A stretch of 64,000 bases of DNA from Astrothelium macrocarpum (GCA_021030915.1 JAGEMR010000119.1:1-64000), one strand, 5' to 3'. Positions 21,741 through 32,112 are shown, numbered from the stretch's first letter. Made by a program: numbers and translations. Notes: generated by a model not told the origin, from the letters alone.

Positions 21741-22889
21741 CCAAGCCTTGGTTGTTCAGATCAAGACAAGGACATACTGGTATCAATGGACGAACCATGG
21801 TACAGTCAACGTCACCGACATTTCCGGCTGATATTCGAGTTTGTACTCATAATAAAGATTCCGGTCTGCGAGAGCACAAGGTACAGGTAGACTGAGACAG
21901 GACCGGATGTGGGCTGGAGTTATGTTATCTAAGCTTTTAACGGCGTCTCTCCCTACATTGCTGTTGGAGTTTCTTTTTGTGTAAGCTGTACGAGTACGAT
22001 GTCAAATTCACAGATAAAGCAAATCGAAAATGAAATGTCAATTCATTCACAATCACCCGTACCGTGTAGATGTGTCGGTCATATGATCTCGAAATTTCAT
22101 GGCACCTATTTATTCTAGAGGTTAAGGAGGTACATAGTCTTTCAGGATCGTACCTGAAGCAGCCACAGTAGGCAATCTTGGTTGTGCAATTATTCACATT
22201 ATCTGGGCCTAGATTTCCAATTAGTACTTAATGTCTAATCTAGTATAGAACTTGTTGACTGAACATTATGTGGTCTCACGAACCTGCTCAACCTTAAGGA
22301 TAACCGGTGCGTATTAGGTTTACAGGATTTGATACCAAGACAAGATGATCGCATTAGAAGCGTTGTCCCCTGGTTACCACTAGATGTCCTTTACTTGTGA
22401 AACTGACCGCATAGCACAATCAATGTAGATGGGAGATATCAAGATCAGGATCAGTGGACCAGTGAGTCGCATGTCATATTTGAAAGAAGAGTAGGAAACT
22501 AGATCCTCACGTTGAAGCTGTATGCAAATTGGTTTGAGATATACTATCTCAGAATAGACATACTTCTCGAAATTATTCCGCGCTCGACCCCAATTCCCCT
22601 TCGTAGAACACGTCTAGGCTTTGGCCATATCTTCGTGCTCCACGAGGGCTTTTGTAAAATCATCCCAGTCAATGCCGCCGACATCGAAGCCGTTAGAGCA
22701 GAGTGTGTCATGCCTCCATTGCTGAGACGGGCTTTGGCCGTCTCGATCTTCATACCAAATCCGCAATCAAGATCATTCCAGGTGGAACTATCAACATCGA
22801 AGTCGTTGGAGCTCGGTGCCAGAGCAATTGATAGTAAAATGATCTCCATCACCCCATTGACGTACGGACATCTCATCCGGTGTGATATA
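21741..22889. other. Intergenic region, includes acidic-motif repeat copies
   Basis: No complete gene. Between about 22,620 and 22,830, read on the minus strand, lie two degenerate copies of the acidic motif found in the small frame at 22890-23081. One reads SSNDFDVDSSTWNDLD; the other, in another frame, reads SNGFDVGGIDWDDF. See the repeat entry. The left part contains only the 3' flank of the membrane-protein gene. Confidence 0.4.
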
Positions 22890-22995
22890 TTATCCTCGTT
22901 TTTCATATCCAAAGAGCACATTGTTGAGGTCATCCCAGTCAATGCTATCGGCATCAAAGTCGTCTGGGCTTGGTGCTAGAGTGATTGACAGTTGA
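22640..22995 (-). repeat. Three imperfect copies of an acidic-motif unit
   Basis: Three related segments lie downstream of GPI8. The 15-mer CATCCCAGTCAATGC (plus strand) occurs identically at 22661 and 22931, and a diverged form occurs near 22774. Read on the minus strand they encode FDADSIDWDDL, FDVDSSTWNDL and FDVGGIDWDDF. Flanking words are also shared: TGGTGCTAGAGTGATTGACAG near 22971 against CGGTGCCAGAGCAATTGATAG near 22815. The copies are in different frames, so they look like a decaying tandem duplication and not a continuous repeat protein. An unrecognised multi-exon small gene cannot be excluded. Confidence 0.6.
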
Positions 22996-23081
22996 TTGCT
23001 CACGGGGATTTCGTTGACGACCGCTCCTGTATATCTGCTGCACGGGTGGTTGCGACTCCGCAGCGATAGACCTGCAATCAT
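22890..23081 (-). CDS. Possible 63-aa acidic small protein just downstream of GPI8
   Basis: An ATG at 23081 starts three nucleotides after the GPI8 stop codon on the same strand and gives 63 codons plus stop. The product has an Arg-rich start and a strongly acidic C-terminal part (APSPDDFDADSIDWDDL) ending in EKRG. The acidic part is the best-preserved copy of a unit repeated twice further downstream. It lies where the 3' UTR of GPI8 should be, so it might be untranslated, part of a separate transcript, or a relic. No homologous family is recognised. Confidence 0.25.
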   Translation of the reverse strand: MIAGLSLRSRNHPCSRYTGAVVNEIPVSNQLSITLAPSPDDFDADSIDWDDLNNVLFGYEKRG

Positions 23082-23083
23082 TC

Positions 23084-24274
23084 TCACTTTTTCATCTCAA
23101 GCCAGCTACCTGCAAGCCAAACTCCCAAGCACCCAGCCAGAGCAACAGCGCCCATGGCCTGTTTGCCCCAACCATCATCTCGTTGAACTTTTGAAGCACC
23201 TGGCATCTTGCTCACTGATGCCGAGTCGGCTGTATCCTCAGCAAAGTCAGGCCGAAGCTTTATGGCGTCGGAATCTCCACTCGTGCTGTTCACTTCCCTC
23301 GCTGCATTGATCAACCTGGTCAATGCTTCGAGATCTTCTCTCCACTGGGTCTCGTTGCTCTTGCCCGCCTTGTCGTCAATCTCGACATTTTGTACATTCC
23401 CAAAGAAATCCATGACCAATCTTTGTCTTCCTTCTGCTTCGCCTCCTTTCAGTAGATCCCATCGCACACCTGGGTGTGAGTGAATCTTGCCCTCATCATA
23501 GCTGTCAAAGAGATCTGCCAAGGTCTTCTTGCTTGTAGGATCGGTAATTTGGGTCTCGAGATAGTCAAGGTTGTAGTAAGTGTATCGATCAATCACAGCA
23601 ACACCGACATCATTATCAGCGTGGTGTGAGTAGGAAGATTGATCAATCTCAGAAGATCCAGTAGCGATGATGTTGGGGCTGTAGAGTTTACTATACATGG
23701 TGTTGGCCTGGCAGGTGTCGATCATGAAGAGAAGCTCGTGGTAACGCTTCTTTTCCCACATCTGCTCAAAAGCATCGGCGAGATCAAAGGCGCTGATTTC
23801 TTCGGCATCCTGAAATTTGAGGAATTCATTGCCTCCATGGCCAGTCATGTACACGAGAATGTTGCTTCGTTCGTCGGTCATGAGGCGCTTACTGCGTGGC
23901 CAGCCTTCGCCAAAACGGTCAGTCAGCAGACGAATGAAGTTCTCAACGGTAACTTCGTAGCCACGATAGTCGACTTCAACGTTCTCTCCGTATAGATCCA
24001 AAGCCCTGTCAGCGTTATTGAAGACGGTCCCTGGGAACGCGTTTCGGGGATTACAGGCCATATCGTCTGGTAACATGAGGATGATCTGAGAATCTGGGAT
24101 GCCCAAGCGTTTGACGGTTCGGTATAGAGAGAGTACATTTGCGAGATGGCGGTAGTTGAACCAGAATCGCGAGGTACTCACTAGAACTGCCCAATTTGAA
24201 GTATGTTCTGCGGTGCTCAGTAGAAGCAGTGACAGAAACGCTATCACAAGCTGCAGGCCCAAGAATCGTGCCAT
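23084..24274 (-). CDS. GPI8: GPI-anchor transamidase catalytic subunit (PIG-K/Gpi8, peptidase C13)
   Basis: Catalytic cysteine-protease-like subunit of the ER GPI transamidase, which cleaves the C-terminal signal of precursors and attaches the GPI anchor. Single exon, 396 aa from the ATG at 24274; the frame is open 12 codons upstream but has no earlier ATG. An N-terminal signal peptide (FLGLQLVIAFLSLLLLS) is followed by the C13 domain beginning at SNWAVLVSTSRFWFNYRH. The catalytic His is in TGHGG (His146) and the catalytic Cys in IDTCQA (Cys188). A C-terminal membrane helix (AVALAGCLGVWLAGSWL) ends in a short lysine tail. Family motifs LPDDMACNPRN and GSSEIDQSSYSHHAD are intact. Confidence 0.97.
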   Translation of the reverse strand: MARFLGLQLVIAFLSLLLLSTAEHTSNWAVLVSTSRFWFNYRHLANVLSLYRTVKRLGIPDSQIILMLPDDMACNPRNAFPGTVFNNADRALDLYGENVEVDYRGYEVTVENFIRLLTDRFGEGWPRSKRLMTDERSNILVYMTGHGGNEFLKFQDAEEISAFDLADAFEQMWEKKRYHELLFMIDTCQANTMYSKLYSPNIIATGSSEIDQSSYSHHADNDVGVAVIDRYTYYNLDYLETQITDPTSKKTLADLFDSYDEGKIHSHPGVRWDLLKGGEAEGRQRLVMDFFGNVQNVEIDDKAGKSNETQWREDLEALTRLINAAREVNSTSGDSDAIKLRPDFAEDTADSASVSKMPGASKVQRDDGWGKQAMGAVALAGCLGVWLAGSWLEMKK

Positions 24275-25830
24275 CGTCGAGGATAAACAATCTGAAGAAG
24301 AAGCTTTCAACTATACCAAGATCTCGGGACCGTGACCTTCTGGTACAGGTAGACAAAATTGACCAGTGATGATGCTAAATCGAGCTGGCATAAAGGAGAG
24401 TTGAGGTATCCTTGTGTTTAGCTGACTCAGCGGCAACTTTTGTACCGTTTAACAGCAATCAACCATTTAAGGTACTGTGATACGTTGGACCACATGTTGT
24501 TCTCATCATTATAGATGGCTTTGTGTGATCTAGATCTGAAGCTACCAGAGATGCGTTGAAAAACGTGTAACGATAGTGAATTAATTGCATCAGTGACTAT
24601 GTGGGCACATGAGCTGCGCGTCTTGTTATGGATTTGATACTATGTTCCTGGTATTTACAGTAATTGTGATCAATGCTCACACAGTGCTATCTAGACGGAG
24701 TCTGTTTGGGTAAAACTGGCCCTTAGTCAAGTGGACGACCATAGCTTGCTTTTATGGTTGAGCTTGTAAATAGCTCCTATAGTTTAGTGTGATGTCTCAT
24801 TTCCCCTTCAAATATAGGACATTATTAAGAACAGCACTCTAATTCATTGAGCGTTCGAGATCGAATGCGCATCGCTCATTCTCTTCGATCCGGACGCATG
24901 AGACCTTTCCTAAGGAGTCACTCAATTTAGCTCTCTTAGAATCGCGCTCACATAATTGAACAATGTCAATTTAGTTTTCTTCCTTTGTGTGTATGTACGC
25001 GAAGCAGAGACTCGCATAGTCATGTCACACTGAATGGGACACAGATAGATTTGTAAATCATGTTAATTGCCCAGAAAAGCTGACATCATTCAGTAGAAAA
25101 GCGAAACACGGGACAGACTCTAGTTAGAGAAAAGAAGACAATGATACAGCAGATGAACTTGTCAGTGGCACCTATACCACAAAGTTTACCGATGATGCAG
25201 CCTGGTGCAATTCTGTCACTCTGTCCAACAATTGGTGTCACAGCGTTTGATGTGGAATCTAAACGTCCATCGGTATCCTGATCATCACGAGAGTATCATT
25301 CATGTTCCGTGCTCTCAAATAGAATGCTGGGAGAGGTGAAGGCACAGGAGTAGCAGGGAAGTTCACAAAGCGGAGCGGAACTCGGTGCGGAAAGCTTCGA
25401 CCCCAGATCAAATTTCGAGTCCTTTTACTTGCGAGCATGAAGGCCAGACTTTGACCAATTCTTCGACGGCCGAATTTTTGACCAAGCACTGTTTCATTGC
25501 ATTTGACATTGATGTCAATCCATAAAATAAATGGAAGGTACTGCCACACGGTGGTGTGGAAGGGTGCTTTGACTCTGGGGTAGAAAAAGCCAGGTGTCAT
25601 CCAAAATAATTCCCCAGCTGCTGCTCCGGACCTTCCAGTGCTCGTCGCCCGCACAACACCACAAGTTTAGTTTGGGTGTTTACAAAACACTGAACAGTCT
25701 GTTTGTGTTATCCCGCTGTATACTAAATCCGTATCCTTTGTCGCTCGTTTGTACATCAAGATCGACGTATTCAAAGCTCGCCCAGAGCTTCATTAGAGCT
25801 TGCCCATTTTCTTCTCACTCAACCACAAAC
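24275..25830. other. Divergent intergenic region between GPI8 and LHS1
   Basis: About 1.55 kb separates the start codons of the two ER genes. A 131-codon frame on the minus strand (25259-25654, no ATG at its first codon; ATG near 25600) has no recognisable family and overlaps the LHS1 leader, so I do not call it. No RNA gene or repeat is recognised. Confidence 0.4.
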
Positions 25831-28800
25831 ATGGCACCACCAGGTCGGCGGCGCTCGTTATTGAGCCTAAGTTCAATATTTGCGCTCATGCTGCTGTTCG
25901 CCTCCACAGTCTCTGCTGCGTCCGCAGTGCTGGGTATTGATCTCGGAACTGAATACATCAAAGCCACCCTCGTTAAGCCCGGCATTCCCCTCGAAATTGT
26001 CTTGACCAAGGATTCAAAACGTAAAGAAGCCTCCGCAATTACTTTCAAACCTTCCGGTAAAGGCCCAGTACCGCTTGGTCAATTCCCCGAACGTTTATAC
26101 GGCGGTGATGCACTAGCCCTCGCCGCACGATTTCCTGGCGACGTATATCCCAATCTCAAACCACTCCTCGGCATTACTGCAACGGACTCAGACATTGCGA
26201 CGGAATACGCACATAGACATCCGGCTTTGACACTTGAGCCAATAAAAGACCGTGGCAGTGTGGGCTTTAAGAGTGGGACTTTTGATAAACAAGAATTGCC
26301 GTACTCGGTAGAAGAGCTGTTGGCAATGCAGTTGAAAAATGTCAGGGAGAATGCTGAGGCTATGGCTGGAAAGGGCTCTCAGATTCAAGATGCTGTTGTC
26401 ACCATCCCAGCATTTTACACTGCGGATGAGCGTCGAGCTGTGGAACTGGCAGTCGAGTTGGCTGGCATGAATGTTCTGGGCTTGATGTCCGATGGCCTGG
26501 CTGTAGGGCTGAATTACGCTACAAGCAGAACTTTCCCAAGCATCAGTGAGGGAGGCAAGCCAGAATATCACATTGTGTACGACATGGGTGCTGGTTCTGC
26601 CACAGCGACTGTTCTCAAAATGCAAGGACGAAGTGTCAAGGACGTCGGGCGATTCAACAAGACAGTCCAAGAAGTTCAAGTGATGGGAGCTGGTTGGGAT
26701 AAAGATCTTGGGGGTGACTCCCTCAATGCTCTCATCATGGATGACATGATAGGACAGTTTGTGACATCTTCCGCAGCAGAGACTGCTGGCATTCAAATTC
26801 ATGCCGTAAAAGAACACGGTAGGGCACTTGCAAAACTATGGAAAGAGGCGGAGCGAGTAAGACAGGTTTTGAGCGCCAATCAAGATACTTCTGCCAGCTT
26901 CGAAGGTTTGTTTGAGGATGTTGACTTTCGCTACAAACTGTCAAGATCGAAATTGGAAGAATTAGCTTCAGAATTCATCAATAATGTTGACACGCCAATC
27001 CATCAAGCCCTATCAATAGCGCAGCTCGAGTTCAAAGATATTGATTCGATCATTCTCCATGGTGGAGCCACTCGCACTCCTTTTGTCCAAAAGAAACTGG
27101 AAGAGTTTGCGGGCGACGCATCAAAGATTCGAAGCAACGTCAATGCGGATGAGGCTGCAGTATTTGGAGCAGCCTTCAAAGGAGCAGGCTTGAGTCCCAG
27201 TTTCAGGGTGAAGGAAATCCGTGATAATGACATTGCAACTTACCCTGTCAAGTTGCGCTGGACTGATGAAGGCAAAGAGCGTCAACAAAACCTCTTCGTA
27301 CCTACATCCCAAGTCGGAAGTCCAGCAAAGGAAGTAACGTTCAAGAATCTTGACGATTTCTCATTCGGATTTACTCAGGCCATTCCGACAAAAGAAGGCC
27401 CTCTCGGTGAACGAGACGTGGTATCAGTCCAATCTAAGAATCTAACCCAGTCTGTTTCAGTGCTAACCAGCAAGTTTGGTTGCACCAAGGAAGAAATCAG
27501 TACTAAATTCCGCATACGACTAAACCCTGTTGACGGCCTTCCAGAGGTAACACGAGCTACAGTCAGCTGTGAGGTTGATGATGACAAAAAGACGAATGTA
27601 GTTGACGGTGTGAAAGACTTTTTTGGATTTGGATCAAAGAAGGGCGATCAAGAGCCGCTTGGGGAAGATGGTGAAGAAGGCCCTGCAGAGTCACTTGAAG
27701 CAACAGAGTCTGAGACATCTACGGACGCTTCGTCTGCCGAGGCTTCTTCAACAGAAAGCGCGTCCAAGGAAAGTCCCAAAGCAAAGGCGCCCAAGAAGAG
27801 GCTTGAATCTATCAACGTAGCATTTGTTATTGAGCCAAAAGGGCTTCCTACTCCAACAAAGGCGGAAATAGACCGCATGAACGAGAGGCTCTCCAAGTTT
27901 GCTTCTTCTGATCGTTCCCGCCGTCTTCGCGAAGAAGCACAGAATAGTCTCGAGGGTTACACGTATCGCGTCCGTGACATCTTGACTGATGACAGCTTCC
28001 AAACCGCGTCTACCGAGTCTCAGCGGTCTGACATTGAGAAGCTCCTCAGCTCCACGAGCGAATGGCTTCACGAAGAAGGATCTACCGCTACACTCGAAGT
28101 CCTCCGACAGAAACTCAAAGACCTCGAAGCGCTTGTCAAGCCGATCCAATCACGCAATGACGAAGCCTCCAAGCGCCCCGAGCAGATCAAATCACTGCAA
28201 GAGGCTCTCAACTCCACCCAAACCTTCATCACTGCTCTCCGCAAGCAGATCGACGAAGCCTCCTCCGCCGCCTCCTCCGCCTCTGAATCCGCAGCCTCAG
28301 CATCATCCTCATCCAGCTCCAGCTCCAGCTCCACCACCTCAACGTCCTCCGACGACCTCGCCGACCTCGAAGAACCCGACACCTCCACCACCACCAGCAC
28401 CTCCGAAGCGCCCAAACCCACCAAATTCAGCGATCTCTCCCCCTACACTGAAGAGGACCTCGCGTCGCTCGTCTCCACACACGCCGCCATCGCCACCTGG
28501 CTCGCAGAGTCCCAGGCGCAGCAGGACGCGCTCCCGGCGCACGCGGATCCCGCGCTGCGCGTCGCGGACCTCGAGGCCAAGAGCCGCGAGCTGAACCAGG
28601 CCACGCTGGCGCTGCTGCAGAAGAAGATCCGCGCGCCGCCGAAGCCGAGTGGCAGGAAGTCGAGCAAGTCGAAGAAGTCGAAGACGACGAGTAAGACGGC
28701 GACGGCGACGGAGGGAGAGGAGACGAGTGGGGATGCGAAGGGTGGGGCCGAGAGGCCGCCGATTATCAGAGTTGGTGAGGGAGATGAGATGTTGAGTGAG

Positions 28801-28890
28801 GAGGAGATTTTGGAGAGGGTGAGAGAGGCGAGAGAAAAGCAGGGAAAGGGGAAAGATGGAACGCGGGAGAGGGTTATAGATGAATTGTAG
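25831..28890 (+). CDS. LHS1: ER-lumenal HSP70-family chaperone (Lhs1/GRP170/HYOU1 type)
   Basis: Large ER HSP70 homologue that acts with Kar2/BiP, as nucleotide-exchange factor and holdase, in protein import and folding. Single exon. The ATG at 25831 is preferred over the open frame upstream because it starts a good signal peptide (SIFALMLLFASTVSAASA) directly before the ATPase start VLGIDLGTEYIKATLV. The protein has 1019 aa. ATPase landmarks: DAVVTIPAFYTADERRA, YDMGAGSATATVL and the IILHGGATRTPFVQ block. A long C-terminal helical region is interrupted by acidic and Ser-rich low-complexity segments. The C-terminus ends in IDEL, an HDEL/KDEL-like retrieval signal. The last ~700 bp are sharply more GC-rich than the rest of the gene. 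Confidence 0.94.
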   Translation: MAPPGRRRSLLSLSSIFALMLLFASTVSAASAVLGIDLGTEYIKATLVKPGIPLEIVLTKDSKRKEASAITFKPSGKGPVPLGQFPERLYGGDALALAARFPGDVYPNLKPLLGITATDSDIATEYAHRHPALTLEPIKDRGSVGFKSGTFDKQELPYSVEELLAMQLKNVRENAEAMAGKGSQIQDAVVTIPAFYTADERRAVELAVELAGMNVLGLMSDGLAVGLNYATSRTFPSISEGGKPEYHIVYDMGAGSATATVLKMQGRSVKDVGRFNKTVQEVQVMGAGWDKDLGGDSLNALIMDDMIGQFVTSSAAETAGIQIHAVKEHGRALAKLWKEAERVRQVLSANQDTSASFEGLFEDVDFRYKLSRSKLEELASEFINNVDTPIHQALSIAQLEFKDIDSIILHGGATRTPFVQKKLEEFAGDASKIRSNVNADEAAVFGAAFKGAGLSPSFRVKEIRDNDIATYPVKLRWTDEGKERQQNLFVPTSQVGSPAKEVTFKNLDDFSFGFTQAIPTKEGPLGERDVVSVQSKNLTQSVSVLTSKFGCTKEEISTKFRIRLNPVDGLPEVTRATVSCEVDDDKKTNVVDGVKDFFGFGSKKGDQEPLGEDGEEGPAESLEATESETSTDASSAEASSTESASKESPKAKAPKKRLESINVAFVIEPKGLPTPTKAEIDRMNERLSKFASSDRSRRLREEAQNSLEGYTYRVRDILTDDSFQTASTESQRSDIEKLLSSTSEWLHEEGSTATLEVLRQKLKDLEALVKPIQSRNDEASKRPEQIKSLQEALNSTQTFITALRKQIDEASSAASSASESAASASSSSSSSSSSTTSTSSDDLADLEEPDTSTTTSTSEAPKPTKFSDLSPYTEEDLASLVSTHAAIATWLAESQAQQDALPAHADPALRVADLEAKSRELNQATLALLQKKIRAPPKPSGRKSSKSKKSKTTSKTATATEGEETSGDAKGGAERPPIIRVGEGDEMLSEEEILERVREAREKQGKGKDGTRERVIDEL

Positions 28891-29147
28891 GGTGGTGCGT
28901 ATTGGCGTGGAATTGGGGATTGTATAGATAGAGGTGTTTTTGTAGATTTGAATGCATGGCCTTTGGCGTTTTCTAGCTGATGCATAGCTAGGCTAAACAT
29001 CAGTCATAGATGATCAAAGATTCAACGTAATATTAAGGCTGGTCCGCGAAACTAGCCCATTTTCCTCCTCAAACTCACATCCTCCCCGGCCAATTCATCC
29101 CTTGTCCTTTTCCATTCCTTAATCGGGCCAGCTGAACAATACCTAGA

Positions 29148-30430
29148 ATGAGTCTTGAGTCAACCAACAGTGCTCTGGCAATAGGATTTACATTCCCTAT
29201 TCTAAGTGGCATCGTCGTGGGCTTGAGATTCTTCACGCGTCACCGCCACAAAGTTAAGATACAATTAGATGATTGGCTTTGTCTACCAGCTTGGGCAAGT
29301 TTCATGACGCCTTATGAACAAAATTATCTAACATATGAGCCAGCTTTGCGTCACTGGTACTTGCGTTTCACTTGTGATTGGTAATCCTCAACCTATGTCT
29401 TGACTCTACAAAAGCTAACCATTAGAAAGGAGTTTTGACGGGTGCTTTTGCTCAACAACCTTCATCTACCTCTGAGGCTGTGATTGAACAGCAACACAAG
29501 CAGGCGCAGGTGGGTGCAGTTCATTTTCCTCAATACCTATTCATCTACATCTTCCGCTTTAGTGACATTTGACTCTTCTCAGATAACCGGTGCCATCTCT
29601 ATTCTGTGGCCTTTCGCAAACACACTAGTCAAGCTGTCAATCCTTTTCTTCTATCGCCGAATCTTCATAGGCCGTATCTTTAAAATCTGCTGCTGGTCTG
29701 TGATAGGGCTCGTATTTGCTTGGCTAATTTCAGAAGTGGTAATGTCAATATTCTTTTGCGGGAAGCATGTCAGGGTAAACTTCGAAGGCGGCGGGGAAGC
29801 GTGCCCTTTATGGAGCATGTACATGCAAGTTGGACTTTTTTGCATGGATACGGCCCTTGACTTGGCTATATTGGTTATGCCAATACCTTTCGTAAGTGAA
29901 TGCTGGCCTGCTGCAAACTGTTACGAACCTTAGATGACCTAACGTAAGTTGCAAGATCTGGGCGTTGCGCGTGGAATTATCAAGAAGACTACTAATTGCG
30001 GCCACATTCCTGATTGGATCGTTGTAAGTCGATGGGTTCTCATTAAATTACCCTACCGTAGCCAGCTCACACTTAAGAAGGGCTTTTGTCATTAGCCTTG
30101 CCAATACGATCATGGACTTGCGCTCGGTTTCCCTGATCGGCAATCCAACAGCGGAGGCGGAGCTTTCTCAAGGTACAAGTGCTCTCCAGAATGACAACAG
30201 CACAGCAGACCTGTATCTTAACTTTTTCAATAGGAATATCTCTAATGGACATCAATTGTCCAGTATTAGAGGTCGGCATTGGGTTAATAGCTTGCAATCT
30301 TCCAAGCCTAGGCTCTCAAGTCACAAAAAAATTTCCTCAGCAGGTCTGGCCCAGAATACAAGATTGTTGGTCGAGTATCTGTTGTGCCGCATCAAAGCTC
30401 TTCGTCCGATATGCAGGCCAGAGAGACTGA
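29148..30430 (+). CDS. Rhodopsin-like fungal integral membrane protein (PTH11-related rhodopsin domain)
   Basis: Seven-pass membrane protein of the fungal 'rhodopsin domain' family (PF20684 type), many members of which are receptor-like but of unknown ligand. I read seven exons: 29148-29294, 29344-29380, 29430-29509, 29583-29891, 29956-30023, 30081-30172 and 30234-30430; the sum is 930 nt, giving 309 aa. Family blocks are visible: DDWLCLPAW, the AKLSILFFYRRIF-type block (LVKLSILFFYRRIF), the long loop with CGKHV and C, ILVMPIPF|IWAL, and EVGIGLIACNLPSL in the last membrane helix. The first intron appears to use a GC-AG donor (TGG|GCAAGT). The second exon is only 37 nt. The C-terminal tail is short. 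The exon chain is my own reading; without it each piece is interrupted by stops. Confidence 0.78.
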
Positions 30431-31323
30431 CGAACAACTCTATAGAGAGGTCCCAAGCCTTTCGGTATCAGAAGAAAGAATATTTGACGCCAATCTTTGT
30501 ATTAGTGACAGATAATCAAAGTGCTGAGAAGTCTACTTGATTGCTGGGCTGTAGCAGTCCGATGATCGGAAAGATGTATGGAGTTTCCAGACTTCCCTGC
30601 ACTCGAACATTTGTATGTTCGATAGCGCTTATCGGCAACATGGAAAACATCTCTACAGAAGAGAACTATCAGGTCAATTCGTGCACACGACTCGAAGGGA
30701 GGTCCTCGGGAACAATAAACATCAAACATAAAGAATTTCTGTCAATGAATTGTTTACAGGTACAATGTACTAGACAATGGAGATTGTGAAAGACTTCAAG
30801 AATTGATGCATAGCCACCGGCTTTAGCTTGGCATTGCTCAATGCCGCGCAGCAGAATTTAGGCGGGCACAGGCGTGCTCAGGCATAGCTTATAATTACCG
30901 TCACAACTCAGGTTTGCTCACTAACCGCTCATATCTGGCAGTGGAAAAGGAGACGGGTGGGCCTGGTCGGTACCTGTGGCTAGGCGTGCTAGGGTACAAA
31001 AGCCCGCCGGCTCAACTTCCGCTCAATCCATGCTCTAGCTGCTCAGCCTCCTCTCAGGCTAGCTCAGGCTGGCTCATGTCCTTTTTTCGCTGGCTTGTGC
31101 CATGGGCACGGAGCTACTGTGTCTCACAGACAGGATCAATAGAGCAGCTTTTCTAAGCAAGAGAATAGCCCTTCATCTAATGAAAAGCCAAAGAGAATCC
31201 TCTATCTATGAACAGAACCTATACATGTTAGAGAGTTCCTCCCTATCGTTCTCCACAACGAGTAATCTATCATAGGGCATTGCACAAAAGAGACCAAATC
31301 CGAAGGATGCACCATTCTCTCAT
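30431..31323. other. Intergenic region with GCTCAGGC-type repeats
   Basis: No gene supported. Between about 30,860 and 31,080 the octamer-like word GCTCAGGC/CTCAGGCT recurs (near 30868, 31055 and 31064), together with GGCGGGCACAGGC and similar. This local base composition (C/G-rich) differs from its surroundings and could be a fragment of an old repeat. The remaining frames are short. Confidence 0.35.
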
Positions 31324-32112
31324 CTAGAATGCGGCAACAATACGATGGACGATATCATGGACTGGAGTACCAGGCAGAACCTTTTGCCCACCCAAGCAGA
31401 AACCGATCTCATTACCGTAGTTGACAACACTCGAGATATTATGGTTATTGCAGTGTTTGCAGTGTTTACACGTGGTCTGTCCGTGCCTGCAAGTCGTGTT
31501 ATGTTTGCAAGTCCTTGGGAGTTCATTAAAGATCGCTTTCCACTCTGTGGTGACACTGTATTCACTATTCCCATCAGGCATCGGCATGCCATCAGGGAAC
31601 ATTATAGTGCCACGCTTCGCATGGAGTTCATACTCGGTCCACCCTGTCTGTTCCGTATCATCGTCGTGCTGGAGCTTGAGCCCGAATATGCGCTGTAGAC
31701 CTCGTTCGGAAACGAGACTGCAGAAATCGGCTAGAAACGACTTAAATCCACTCATATTAGGTACTTCGCATTTGCCATACTCGTAGGCCTGGAGGGAGGC
31801 ATCGTCGTTGACAAAGTAATAAATGCCTCGGAGTTGGTCGCTATTGAGAGGCACAATAGGCTTCATGATCTGAACGAACCCATGCGCCGGGACTGGGATC
31901 TTATCAAAAACCATCACCTCGCCCTCATTGGTGTCAAAGTGCTTGTGGATCAATCTGACGCCGACACCTTTAGGGACCTTGTACTTGTTGAGCAACTCGC
32001 GGAGGTCTTGAAGATCTTGAGAATGATCGTTGGGTGCCTCGGCAACTTGGCTAATTGAGGGTAAGGTATTATAAGTGCTGGAAAGCACAAAGCTATCGAT
32101 AAGGGAGGCCAT
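31324..32112 (-). CDS. Hypothetical protein with Cys/His repeat (CKH/CRH) segment
   Basis: Single-exon protein of 262 aa from the ATG at 32112; the open frame upstream has no ATG. The N-terminal 180 residues look globular (VGVRLIHKHFDTNEGEVMVFD; aromatic and acidic residues mixed). Residues about 205-230 hold closely spaced Cys/His units (CKHNTTCRH, then CKHCKHCNNHN) that could bind metal. The C-terminal part is again hydrophobic/globular (GFCLGGQKVLPGTPVHDIVHRIV). I recognise no named family and assign no function; the compact coding frame with even codon use supports a real gene. Confidence 0.7.
   Translation of the reverse strand: MASLIDSFVLSSTYNTLPSISQVAEAPNDHSQDLQDLRELLNKYKVPKGVGVRLIHKHFDTNEGEVMVFDKIPVPAHGFVQIMKPIVPLNSDQLRGIYYFVNDDASLQAYEYGKCEVPNMSGFKSFLADFCSLVSERGLQRIFGLKLQHDDDTEQTGWTEYELHAKRGTIMFPDGMPMPDGNSEYSVTTEWKAIFNELPRTCKHNTTCRHGQTTCKHCKHCNNHNISSVVNYGNEIGFCLGGQKVLPGTPVHDIVHRIVAAF

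Noticed and set aside
22512..22979. 155-codon plus-strand frame
   Set aside because: Lies opposite the acidic repeat copies; its product has no motif and the minus-strand reading explains the repeated words better.
25259..25654. 131-codon minus frame upstream of LHS1
   Set aside because: No ATG at its opening, no family resemblance, overlaps the LHS1 leader; kept only as a remark.
27989..28594. 201-codon frame within LHS1 in another phase
   Set aside because: Overlaps the real HSP70 frame; proline-rich by virtue of the shifted Ser/Thr-rich sequence.
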